DNA of 64,000 nucleotides from Humulus lupulus (taxonomy: Eukaryota; Streptophyta; Magnoliopsida; Rosales; Cannabaceae): NCBI RefSeq assembly GCF_963169125.1, contig NC_084797.1, positions 103,627,868-103,691,867 on the forward strand, read 5' to 3'. Below, in pieces: positions 32,083 through 43,329 of the stretch. The notes beneath the pieces are model-generated. The model was not told the DNA's origin. It saw only the letters and a list, made by a program, of their open reading frames with translations, and ran no database searches. Position 1 is the stretch's first letter. Every line of letters starts with the position of its first letter. The translations under genes were made by a program, and so were the position numbers.

Positions 32083-33475
32083 TCATTGATAATATCTCTT
32101 TAAGTGGATGGCGTTCCAAGTCCGCGGGACCGCCCCTCCATCAAGTCGAGCTAACTTATAAGTTCCCTCCTTGATGACTTCGATGACCTGGTATGGTCCT
32201 TCCCAGTTCAGTCCCAAAACTCCATGTTTGGGATCTTTTCCGGCTAGGAAAACTCTCCTCAGGACCAAGTCGCCCACGCTAAAGGCGCGTTTTTTGACCT
32301 TCGTGTTGAAGTAGCGGGTGATTTTCTGGTGATAATGGGCGAGCTGGAGTTGCGAATCCTCACGCCTTTCCTCAACCAGATCGAGGGAATGGCATAGGAG
32401 TTCATGGTTTCGATCTTGGTCGTAAGACTGGACTCTATGTGAAAGAACCGTTATCTGCACGGGGAGGACTGCCTCACTCCCAAAGGTTAGGGAAAAGGGA
32501 GTATGACCCGTAGGAGTCCGATGCGAGGTCCGGTATGCCCATAGGACCTGGGGGAGCTGTTCTGGACAGACCCCCTTCGCTTCATCTAATCTTTTCTTGA
32601 GGCTCGCCTTTAGGGTCTTGTTGACAGCTTCAACCTGGCCATTAGCCTGAGGATAGGCCACGGAGGAGAAACTTTTTACAATCCCATGTATTTCACAGAA
32701 CTCAGTGAATAGGTCGCTATTGAACTGAGTGCCGTTATTGGAGACGATCTTCTTGGGCAGGCCGAAGTGACAGATGATGCTTTTAACCACGAAGTCAAGC
32801 ACCTTTTTGGAGGTTATCGTTACCAACGGCTCTGCCTCAACCCACTTAGTAAAGTAGTTGATGGCTACCACGGCATAACGGGCCCCACCTTTTCCAGTGG
32901 GGAGGACGCCGACCAAGTCTATCCCCCAAACGGCAAACGGCCATGGGGACGAGATCATCTTCAGCTCGACCAGAGGAACTCGAGCAACTGCAGTGAATCG
33001 CTGGCACTTGTCGCACTTCTTCACTTACGAGATCGAGTCTTTGGACAGAGTTGGCCAGTAATACCCTTGCCTGAGAACCTTTAAGGCCAAGCTCTGCCCC
33101 CCGGTGTGGTCTCCGCAGAATCCTTCGTGAACTTCCTGCAGGATAGCCTTCGCTTCACTTGGAAGAACGCACCGGAGGAGAGGTAGGGAATGCCCACGTC
33201 GGTACAACACCCCATCGACTATCGTATATCTCGGAGCTTGATACAGGATTCGCAGTGCATCGTTACGTCCTTCAGGCAGCTTGCCCTCGACGAGATATTC
33301 AAGAATGGGGGTCATCCAGGTCGGCCTGGCGTCGACCATCTCGACCTCAGCCCGGTCTCCTTCTATACTTGGTTTTTCCAAGAATTCTATTGGCACCAAC
33401 CCCAAGGTCACCGTCTCTCCCGAGGTGGCGAGCTTGGCAAGAGCATCTACATTAGCGTTCTGTTCCCGAGGTATC
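32083..33475 (-). pseudogene. Element A integrase
   Basis: This would insert the DNA copy. From the RNase H end at about 33475 the frame passes WMTPILEYLVEGKLP (about 33315), then a zinc-binding part with HEGFCGDH and CDKCQRF (about 33150-33000), broken by a stop at 33025. The catalytic core has the first Asp in WGIDLVG (about 32910). SNNGTQF stands where SDNGTQF is expected (about 32737), so the second Asp is Asn. The Glu is in NGQVEAVNKT (about 32640). The C-terminus ends GLNWEGPYQVIEV...IHLKRYYQ at 32083. The product would be catalytically dead even without the stop. Confidence 0.85.
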
Positions 33476-35096
33476 TATTCGATCGATCCTCGCTCAAATG
33501 TGGACAGCTCAGCTTTTACCTTTGCCAGATAGGCGGCCATCTTGGGTCCCCGCGCCTGATACTCGCCCAGAACCTGGTTTACCATGAGTTGGGAGTCACT
33601 AAAGCACTGGACGGAGCTCGCCTTTAACTCCTTGGCTATCCTCAGCCTGGCCAACAAAGCTTCGTACTTTGCCTCGTTGTTGGAGGCCTTAACCCAAACC
33701 TTAGCGCCGAGTGGAATCTATGTCCCTCGGGGGATATCAGAATGATTCCGGCCCCGGAGCCATTCTCATTGGAAGAGCCATCCACAAAGATCCTCCACAA
33801 TGATTGGGGCGAGGTGACCTGGGGTGAGCCCTCTACTGGATCCTCCTGGAATCCCGTGCATTCCGCCACAAAATCGGCGAGGGCCTGACTTTTTATAGCA
33901 GTTCATGGAGTGTAGAAAATCTCGAACTGACTGAGTTCGACCGCCCATTTTAACAAACGTCCCGATGCTTCAGGTTTTTGCAAAACCTGCCTTAGAGGCT
34001 GATCGGTCATGACGTGTACGGAGTGAGATTGGAAGTACGGCATGAGCTTTCGCGAGGCCGTGATTAGGCAGAATGCCAATTTTTCCATCAGTGGGTATCG
34101 TGATTCTGCCCCGAGAAGTCTCTTGCTGATGTAATAGACTGGCTTCTGAACTTGGTCCTCTTCTTGTACCAGTACGGCACTAGCTGCATCCTCAGTGACA
34201 GCCAGGTAGAGAAAAAGAGGCTCTCCTGCCTTGGGCTTGGATAGCACGGGCGGTTTAGCCAGATGTGCCTTCAGGTCGAGGAATGCGCTTTCGCATTCTA
34301 CTGTCCATTCAAACTTCTTGTTTCCTTGGAGCAGGTTGTAGAAGGGCAAACACTTATCGGTTGACTTGGAAATAAACCGGTTGAGCGCTGCCACTCTTCC
34401 TGTTAGGCCTTGGACATCTTTCCGCGACCTGGGCGGAGGAAGCTCGAGCAGTGACCTGATCTTATCGGGGTTTGCCTCGATTCCTCGGGTATTGACTATG
34501 AACCCCAGGAATTTCCCTGACGCGACTCCAAAAGTGCATTTTTGGGGATTGAGCCTCATGCCGTATTCTCGTAGTATTTTAAAACATTCTTCCAGGTCGA
34601 AAACATGGTTATCGGCAGTCTTTGACTTTAATAGCATGTCATCAACGTACACTTCCATGTTTTTACCGATCTGGTCCGCGAACATTCTATTTACTAGCCT
34701 TTGGTAGGTAGCTCCGGCGTTCTTCAGTCCAAACGACATGACCTTATAGCAATAGACATTAGTCGGGGTCATGAAGCTGGTGTGTTCCTGGTCCGCCGAA
34801 TTCATCACGATCTGATTGTAGCCTGAGTACGCGTCCATAAAGGACATGAGCTCGTGCCCCGCCGTGGCATCCACCAGCTGGTCAATCCTTGGCAATGGAA
34901 AACAATCCTTGGGGTAGGCTTTATTTAGGTCGGAGAAGTCGATGCAAGTTCGCCATTTTCCGTTGGGCTTTGGAACTAGCACGGGGTTGGCGACCCAAAT
35001 TGGAAACTTGGCTTCGCGGATAAAGCCACATTTTTTGAGCCGGGCTACTTCTTCTTCTAGGGCTTCAGCCCGGGTTGTTCCTAAACGTCTTTGCTT
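33476..35096 (-). pseudogene. Element A reverse transcriptase and RNase H
   Basis: The RT reads VLVPKPNGKWRTCIDFSDLN (about 34985-34920), FMDAYSGYNQI, SFGLKNAGATYQ and the catalytic YVDD in MEVYVDDMLLKS (about 34640). The connection domain continues to a TGA at 33903 (CGA-to-TGA), and RNase H follows: FVDGSSNENGSGAGI (about 33790), the NNEAKYEALLA Glu, and FSDSQLMVNQV (about 33600). A frameshift near 33720 and a TAG near 33475 (CAG-to-TAG) break it. All catalytic residues I could find are kept. Confidence 0.88.
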
Positions 35097-36233
35097 CTAA
35101 GACTTGGCGGGAATGCTTTTGTCCAGATGAAGTGTGTGCATGATGACACTCGGGCTAATCCCCACCATGTCCTCGTGGGTCCAGGCAAATACGTCTAAGT
35201 TAGCCCGCAGAAATGTAGTCAGCTCCGCCTTCCTCTTGCAGCAGAGATTTTTCCCGAGCTTGACCATCCGTGATGGATTTTGTGGATCAAGGTTCACCTC
35301 CTCGAGCTCCTCAATAGCCTGGAGCTCGGATCTGTCTTCGCCTACTCGGGGGTCAATATCCTCACTCAAAGCGACATTTCCCCCTTTGTTGCTTTGAGGT
35401 TTTTCAATCTCAGGGTCCGCTGAGGGTTCTTGAGATTCCTCTTCACTCAGAATGGCCATAGCCAGCTGCCCGGGTTTAGATTTTCCCTTCATGGAAATGC
35501 TGTAGCATTCCCTGGCAGCGAGCTGATCGCCCTGGATAGTGCAGATTCCTGTTGAAGTAGGGAACTTCATGGCGAGGTATTGAATGGAAGTGATAGCCTC
35601 GAAAGCTATGAGCGTAGGTCGGCCCAAAGTGGCGTTGTAAGCAGTGGGGCAGTCTATGACCATGAACTTGAGTAGTTTGGAGACTGTCCGAGATTCTTCC
35701 CCTAGGGTGATCACTAGCTCAATCGTCCCTATCGCCGCTGATCCTTCTCCCGAAAAACCATACAGCATCATGGAGGTTGCCTTTAGCTTGGCGACGGTCA
35801 AACCCATCTTCTCTAAGGTGGATCGGAATAGGAGATTCACCGAGCTCCCGTTGTCTATCAGTACCCTCCTCACTCTCCAGTTGGCGAGCTGGACTGCTAC
35901 AACCAAGGGGTCATTGTGAGGGAACTGGACACGGCCTGCATCTTCCTCTGTAAAAATGATTGGTTGCCTCTCCAATCGCTGCTGCTTCGACTGGCGCTGC
36001 TCCGGGATGAACTCCACTCCGTTGTGAGCCTTTAGTTCATTCACGTATCTCTTCTTGGCACCTCTGCTCGTGCTAGCCATGTGCGGACCTCCAGAGATGG
36101 TGGATATCTCTCCTCCGACCACGGGGGGAGGGACATCCTGATCTACCCGAGACCCAGGCTGATTGGCTGGGGCTTCTGGAGGAGGTCGACTCACTGGGAC
36201 CCTGTTCCGCGAGTATTGAGCCAAGGGACCGGC
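35097..36233 (-). pseudogene. Element A gag end and aspartic protease
   Basis: An open stretch of 375 codons between TGA 36234-36236 and TAG 35097-35099. The latter splits the protease/RT junction at KSQKQRR (CAG-to-TAG). The protease lead-in is FPHNDPLVV (about 35935) and the active site VLIDNGSSVNLL (about 35865). Flap-like and later parts are YGFSGEGSAAIGTIEL and ATLGRPTLIAF (about 35620). Residues after that are an acidic linker into RT (VFAWTHEDMVGI, about 35180). The protease itself looks intact. Confidence 0.85.
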
Positions 36234-38394
36234 TCAGATGAGAGTCTCGATCTCATCTTTCAAATGCCTACAATCGTCGGTATTGTGGCCAATGTCGTTA
36301 TGAAAATGGCCAAATTTGGAAGTGTCTCTCTTTCCCTTGTGGTGCTTCAATGGCTCCGGCCTCTTCCAAGGGACCCGAGAAGAGTTGGCCAAGAAGGTAC
36401 TCTCTTTGGACTGGGTGAGCTCGGTATAAACGGGCTTAAACTTATCTACAGACTTATTCTTCTTTTGGCCGTGCTGACCGTTTTCGCCATTGCCCTTTCT
36501 TTTTCCTCCACCGGGCTGGTTGCTCTGTGCGACGTTTGCGGTCGCTGCCACGACCTCCGTCCCTACTCCCGTGGGCTGATCGGGAACCTGGCTGGTTCCC
36601 GCAGCTGAGGCTTCGGGTTCTTCCAAGTTTATCCATTCTTGGGCCCTGTTAAGGAATTCGTTGACCGAGCTGACTCCCTTCCTCTGTATATCCTTCCATA
36701 GGTCTCCTCCGACAAGGATTCCGGTTCTCATGGCCATGAGCTTGGAGCTATCATCCGCGTCTCTAGCCCGAGCAGCGACATTTGCGAATTTGCTCAGGTA
36801 GGCCTTCAGATTCTCACCGGCCTGCTATCTCACGTTAGCCAGGGAGTCGGCCTGAACACGGGCGGCCTGGGAGGCTCGGAATGCCCTTTTGAAGTCGGCT
36901 GAGAAGGTCTTCCAGGAACTGATTGACTGTCTTTTACTTTGCTTGAACCACTGTCTGGCAGGTCCGGTCAGTGTGGAAGGGAAGATTAAGCATCGCAGCT
37001 CTGGGCCAATGTTATGGGCCATCATTAGGGTGTTAAACATCCCTAAATGGTCCGACGGGTCTTCGTCCCCGTTGAACTTTTACAAGTGAGGCATACGGAA
37101 ACCAGATAGGTATGCCGTTGATGCTATATTGGGGGCGAAGAGTTCCATCTCGTCTACTTAATCATATTCGTCTTTTTCTTTTTCTGATAGGAGCTTCCTC
37201 ATCAGCTCCTCCATCTGAGTCAGGCGCTCGAGGGTTTGGTCCTGATGTCCTTGGTTATTCCAGGGCTATTCAACAGCTCCGGATCCATTGTACACATTTG
37301 GTGGGTTATTGCCCCTCCTATCTTGAGATAGGTTATTTCGGACATTCCCCCCGTTGCGTACTTCGGACAGGGCCCCCCCTGAGCGAGCCTGGCCATCTCC
37401 TCCTGCTCTATCCCCTCTATGAGAGTTGAGGCGATCTCACAGGTCACCTCCCTGGGTGGTCTGGTGACTTTGTGCCGAACTTAAACGCTGACGAAGGTCT
37501 CTCCCGGAGAGATCACTCCGGCGACTGCCGGTCCAGTGGCTCCTGCTGGATAGGCTTGGATTCCGCCTTTGGTGATGACGACCTGAGCCTTCCCCTGGCG
37601 CCCTACTGCCCCGGGAAGGTCCAGCTGATGGCAGGTTTCTCCTACTACTCCCATAGGCTGGGATGTCCCGGACGGGCTGAGGAGGGATAGGATATCGGAT
37701 CGGAGATGGAGGATGGGGACGCGATCCAAGTTCCATCTGGACGGATCAAGTTTGGTGGGGGCCTTTCGGCCCTGCCAACCTGCTGGTCCCGCACCGGGCG
37801 ATCTAGACGAGGTGCAGGACGGTTGTTGGGGACGGGTTGACGTCGCGAGCCCTCCCCGGATCTCCTTCGGGAATTTCCTCGAGCTCCCCTGGGCGTTCTC
37901 GAGGATGGTTGGGAGCTTGGAGTCGACGTCCTGACTGAACGGCTGTATTGCTGTTGTCCGGTCCTAGGCATTTCCTCGAAGTTTGTCTCTCGACGGTGTG
38001 ATGAAGGGGTGGAGTTGGCTGCCGGAAGTCTATCCGAACGGCTATGCCTGGACCGGTTACCCCGGCGAGACTTAGGAGCCTCGCCTTGCCTCTCTCTGAC
38101 GTTAACGCCGGTTGTGAGAGGGGGTAATCGGGCCAGGATATCTTGGATTTGCTGGCTAGCTGTTGCTAACTGACTCCTCAGTTGAGCGTTCTCCATTTCC
38201 ACTGCAGTATAATAACATGGGTTCGGATTAGGTGGCCGAGGCGCCGAACTACTGGTATCAGCTTGGCCCACCGGCTGTTTTCCTGGCCGCTGTTGGACTT
38301 CAGGAACTTGTTCATCAGGGATGGTAGTATGATGAGCCTCCTGCCCATCATGTTGTTCTGTCTCGTTACCATGCCTGGACCGAGTAGTCACCAT
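36234..38394 (-). pseudogene. Element A gag
   Basis: It starts MVTTRSRHGNETEQ at 38394. The first third is basic and Pro/Ser/Arg-rich. A frameshift falls near 37700, after NLIRPDGTWIASP. Stops at 37437, near 37256, near 37155, near 37080 and near 36830 interrupt the rest; most fit CGA-to-TGA or CAG-to-TAG. The capsid core is about 37080-36700 (DHLGMFNTLMMAHN, GPARQWFKQSKRQSISSW, LANVR). A zinc-knuckle-like HFHNDIGHNTDDCRHLKDEIETLI ends it (about 36305-36235). B has the same parts in the same order. Confidence 0.85.
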
Positions 38395-38428
38395 AGTTGG
38401 ATGTTTGCAGCAGCACTAATCGAACTTG

Positions 38429-38449
38429 CTCTCAATGAAAGCACCAAAC
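38429..38449 (-). promoter_or_regulatory. Element A primer-binding site
   Basis: The minus strand reads GTTTGGTGCTTTCATTGAGAG directly after the 5' LTR and 35 bases before the gag start. Confidence 0.7.
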
Positions 38450-39215
38450 TGTTGACGCGGTTCTTTGCCAACAGGTAATTAAGAGAAGAAGAGAAAGGGA
38501 TTAGTGCCAAATGTAGAACCGAAACAGATATATGATCTTAGAGGATGAAAGAGGTGACTCAAGACACATTTTTTAAGTGGTTCGAAGGTTAAAATCCTTC
38601 TACTCCACTAGTCAATATTATTGATCTATACTGAATATTTGATTACAGAGTATTTCTTACAAGAGATTATTTTTTCCAACCCTTATCAACTCCCAGGGTC
38701 TCCATATTTATAGGAGAAGGCACCTGGAAGTTGGTAAGAAGGTCATCTCGTGACCTTCTTACTTGTCGTATCAATTCTGTGACATTCATGATTAATTCCT
38801 AAACCTGACACATAAGTGTGGTCAAATCAATAGGTAAGGAGGTAATGGGCCGCACGGCCCAACCCAGTTGTGGGTGTCTGAATACGCACGTTCCTGCTGC
38901 GTGTCTGAGAAGTCAGGGGGATATCAGACACGTGATGCCTGATATGTGCACGTTTACCTTGCGTGTGTTGACTTCGCAAAGGGTCATAGCCTCCATATGA
39001 AGCTTGTACCACGAGCTTCATACTTAGCTCAGTCTTCGACCTTTGGGATCCCTGCCCCGGCCTTGGGCAGTGAAGGCGAGCTCTTGGGGCTTCCTCGAGC
39101 TAAGAAGGCACGACATTACGACAGAAGCTCCGGCCCTTGGGGATGATCATGAGGTAATCATGGTTAGGCTGCATCTCGGCTTGCTAATCAGCCCGTGGGA
39201 AAATCAGGGCGTACA
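38450..39215 (-). repeat. Element A 5' LTR
   Basis: TGTACGCCCTG...CGCGTCAACA on the minus strand. It is the partner of 27043-27806. TATA box CTATAAATATGGAG at about 38702-38715 (minus). Against its partner the changes are mainly transitions. Confidence 0.9.
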
Positions 39216-40865
39216 TAATTCATTACTAGAAAATTGTTCTATTGATTTTCGTGCTGCTCAAGATAATTAACTTCAGGAAATAAGTTCTTTGAAGAAATTA
39301 ATTGTTATTTTTATCTTGAGAAATTTGATATGACGCAGGTATTTGTTGTCACTGCAAAATCCGCATTTGTCGGATCAGAATCCACTAAAAATCGCAAATC
39401 TTTATTAATCAAGAATATCTTCAAATATTCTTGCTTTAATTGGAGATTCTTTCTCAGCCTTTCTCAGCACGGAATGGTCTCGATAAATAGGCTTCTAGGG
39501 CCTTGAGAAAAAGTTAACTCTTTGGTTCATAATTTTGTGAGTGAATTGTAATATATGTGAGGGTTCATAGTTTGTATTAAATTTTATTGTATTCACGTGA
39601 TCTTGTAGTAAAATGAGTGTTTAGTTTTGTGGTGAGTCTGAACCACATTCATGAGTGAATACATGTTGTAATTTGAACACAATTCTTAATCTTTGAGAGA
39701 AGAATTTTAACAAGCCTTGCATTGGGAGGATGCGCACTCACTTGTCATTGAAGGGAGTTCAAGTAGTTGAGCGTTTCAATCAGAATCAGATTAGTGAAGA
39801 GAAGTATAATAAAATTGCGGCAAATCTCAAGAGAGAATCTTGTTTTGTTTAAGTCAATATTTTGTACTTGTGATTCTTTATTAATTGGTTTTATTCCCTG
39901 GGCATGGCCTCAAGGAGTAGGTTATCTGAAAGGGTGTCTGAACCTTGTAAAAATTCATTGTGTTCTTTATTGTTTTTGAACTGTCTTTTTATTGTGTTTA
40001 GTTTCTGTTGTGACAAGTTCATATTCTATCCCGACAGATTTGACATTAGTGTTAACATTTAATTACCATTCCACACCTTAATTAATTTACTTTGTTTAAT
40101 TAATTTGGTAGTTACTACAAACAGAATTTCATAACACATTCACTTTCTTTTATCTTCTAGGCATACAATTTCACATAAAATCATGGATTTTCTTAAAGGA
40201 ATAAGAGAATAAAATATATAAACTACTTATTTTTTTTATCCTTAACATCTCTTATGAATTCATGGCATGCAACTCACTCACATTTTTACTCATGCTTGGT
40301 AATTAACATACTAATAATAAAATTCAGCAAACACATAAAATCATAAAATAAACGACACTTATAAATTTTCCAACAACACATAAATAGGTCTAACATGCTT
40401 CCTATACGTTGAACACCTGAATTTCAGATATTAAGCATGCGACTTATCACAATTTTGAAAACAACCTTAAACTAAAATACACTCATGGCCAAAACATATG
40501 TAATGAAATAACACAATATACCAAAAACTTAACATGCTTCTTACTCAATAACTCAAGATAAAAATAATGAAACAAAACAAACACTAAAACCCTTGGCCGA
40601 ATGTTACACATGACAATTTAATAAAATAATTCCCAAAATTCATCATGTTTTTTATCCAACACTTCAAAAGAGAATTAAATAAAAATAAAAACACCAATTA
40701 GAAACCCAATTTACTCTGGTTGGCCGTAACCTATAGCATGGTAACATACATCAATTTATATCATAGTTACAAGATTCAAATCTAACATGTTTCTAATACC
40801 AAAAAACGCATTATCCATCATAGAATCAAGGCATCAAGATTAAAAAGATACAGCTGAAACTTCAC
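39216..40865. other. Noncoding AT-rich flank with copia-like LTR fragment
   Basis: Bases 39540-40030 resemble the R/U5 part of a plant copia LTR (for example CCTCAAGGAGTAGGTTATCTGAAAGG...GTGTCTGAACCTTG). The pre-insertion sequence continues across element A to about 26850-27042. From 40060 on there is only AT-rich sequence with ATAAAATCATG words. No gene seen. Confidence 0.4.
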
Positions 40866-41977
40866 ACTTGGTCTAGTCGTCATCTCTCTTTTCATGGGAG
40901 GGCGCAATTGATAAACTCTGTTCTGCTGGGTGTTAGATCTTTTTGGATGAGCATTTTCCTTCTCCCCAAGAGTGTTATCAATGAAATAGATTGTTTATGC
41001 AGGAACTTTCTCTGGGGGATCAAGGCCAGCGACAGTAATCGCAGTAAAATGCATTTAACAGCTTGGGATCAAGTGTGCTGCCGAAGAGCATGGGTGGTAT
41101 TGGCTTTAAGGAGGGGGCTAACTGGAACAAAGTGCTAATAGCTAAATTTTTTTGGGCTGTTTCTTCTAAGCAAGACATTCTGTGGGTGAAATGGATTGAT
41201 TCCATTTATCTTAAGGGGCAGAATTTTTGGGATTACAAAGTCCAACAGGATGTGAGCTGGTATTGGAGGAAGATAGTCAATATGAGAGTTGTTTTTCCAT
41301 CAAAAATCCTGGATGAGGCAGCCAAGAGCAACAAGATTAGTTTGAGAGCTGTGTATAACAGGATGCTTAATAAGGATAGAGTTTCTTTTGCAAATGTGGT
41401 TTGGTGTACTATAGATTTGCCTAAACATAGGTTTATTTTGTGGCAAGCCACTCTTGGTCACCTTCTCACCCGTGACAAGTTACATTTTTGTCAGCTGAAG
41501 TTGTCTTCCTTACTCTGCCCAGTTTGTGAAGAGGAGCAGGAATCTCATTCCCATCTATTTTTTGCTTGTCCTTTTTCTCAACAGGTTAGATAAAAAATGG
41601 AGGAATGGCTGGGAAGGGATATTTGGCCGAGTAGATATGAGGATTAGAGTGCCTGGATGGTTGGAAAGCCTAAGGGCCTGAAGCAAAAAGTTGCTGCTGC
41701 AGCCATGGCAGCTGCTGTGTATATGGTGTGGAAGAACAAAAACAATTGTATTTTTGAATTTAGCTCACAGTCTGTAGGAGCTGTAGTTCAATTGATCAAG
41801 TTTTATTTGAAATTTAGGCTAACTAGATTTCCTAAGGTGAAAGTTAAGAAAAAGGAATTAGCTTTTTTTGAGAACTTTGTTCAGTTGTAAGTTGGTTGGT
41901 TGGCTCGGTTGAGCTGGTTGTGTATTTGTTTTGTTTGAATTTCAATATAATCCTCTTTTCATCAAAAAAAAAAAAAA
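40866..41977 (+). pseudogene. LINE ORF2 3' end with zf-RVT region and poly(A)
   Basis: The frame starts inside the RT C-terminal part (LSFHGRAQLINSVLLGVRSF, about 40884) and goes on through CLCRNFLWG. After a frameshift near 41080 come GGIGFKEGANWNKVLIAKFFW, then the zf-RVT-like end CPVCEEEQESHSHLFFACPFSQ (about 41515-41580), a stop at 41591, and MAAAVYMVWKNKNNCIFE to 41888. A short 3' untranslated region leads to a run of 14 A at 41964-41977. It is a 5'-truncated L1-type insertion. No convincing target duplication was found. Confidence 0.8.
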
Positions 41978-43329
41978 TACAACTTTAATATACCGACATC
42001 AAATCATAGCTTAAAAAAAAAGAATTGAATCCTAACATGCTTGCCATTACAAATCATCAAAACATACATAAAATCATTGCATAAGAGGAATAAGTTGATA
42101 ACACAAAACGATTTCATGCCCACTATAACCACCAATATCCAATGATACCAAAACATATATTCATCAAATTTTCATCTTCTTTTTCCAAAATAACCATGGA
42201 TTAAATTACCAAAAACAAGAGTATCAAAACAAAAACATATCCTTTATGCAAAATAACTACTACCAATCAAACATGCTTTCCCTTGAAATCACCAATCACA
42301 AAATAACAAACCAATCAATGATGAAATAAAGCAAAACTTATCATACATGATCTAAAATTTGAAGAGGAAAGAAGAAGATCAACATATGCATAATAAGAAA
42401 CCCTAACATGTGTAAATGATAGAGATTAGATGAAAAGAAAAATCAAATCACCACACGTAATTCCTTACCTGTTGATCTAGTTAACCAATTAGAGCACTTA
42501 TGGAATAAGAAACATTCCTTTGAATGTGTTCAACCTTATCAAAAAAATGAATCCTAGATTAGTTTTTAGAGACAAAAGAAGAATAGAAAACCGTGAACTA
42601 ATTTAACTCACCACCTTAGATCTTCTTCCTCTCTCTTCATTCCTCTTCTTCTCTTATTTTACTCTCTGTATTTTCACAGCCCCATGGAAACATGAATCCC
42701 TAGTATTCATTTTTCTCCTTATATACTTATCCTAAATCAAAACCCTAAAATAATTTCGCAGCCCAAAATGTCTCCTAGATTAGGCCCCCATTTTGACTAT
42801 TTTCTTTTTTGTTTTGGGAAAGACTTTATTTCACAAAAGGTGTATATAATTTAATTAGCTTTCTAACGATAGCAATGCTATCAAAATTGGACTCCAAAAT
42901 ACTCAAGTTATGGTTGTTTTACTGTGGCAGGACCAGAGTTACGAGAGTTTAAAAATAGCAACTATTTTTCTTGCTCACCACTTCTCTCTTTATTTTATTT
43001 TCACAATATGAACACATGCATTTCATGAACTTTCTCCCTTTACGATATAATTTTGTAAACATGGAAATATCCTTATATCCATAATTTAGTCTAGGTTCAA
43101 GTATACTCTCCTGCAAGCTCACTATGCATGTCATGCACTTACACACACACAACCATGCATGCCTATCACTACTTACCATGCACTGACATGCACACAATCA
43201 AAATACATACACAACCAATCACAATTATTTAAATAAATAAAACAATTAAAAATATATTAAAACACTTAACACTTAAAACATAAATAAATAAATTAAAATA
43301 ACCAAACACATAAACAACTAATAATATAA
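41978..43329. other. Noncoding AT-rich sequence
   Basis: It has long A/T-rich stretches with ACATGCTT and ATAAAATCAT words. Around 42780-42960 is the phrase CTTTCTAACGATAGCAATGCTATCAAAATTGGAC, which fits LTR or unclassified repeat sequence. No gene or RNA found. Confidence 0.4.

Larger units (their letters stand above)
27043..39215 (-). mobile_element. Element A: near-complete Tat-like Ty3/gypsy element with antisense gene
   Basis: The element is 12.2 kb and carries both LTRs, a primer site, gag, protease, RT, RNase H, integrase, a tandem repeat and an antisense gene. Outside the LTRs are GAATT (27038-27042) and TAATT (39216-39220), a 5-bp duplication with one mismatch. All domains are in order, but gag-pol has stops, a few frameshifts and an integrase active-site change, so it is not autonomous now. 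LTR copies are roughly 95% identical by eye. Confidence 0.9.

Noticed and set aside
34366..34707. Plus-strand ORF across element A RT, and similar ones at 35644-35919 and 36081-36608
   Set aside because: Shadows of the minus-strand pol and gag, with no family similarity of their own.
40866..41977. Target duplication for the LINE
   Set aside because: ATACAGCTGAAACTT before and ATACAACTTTAATA after the poly(A) are only loosely alike; not enough to claim.
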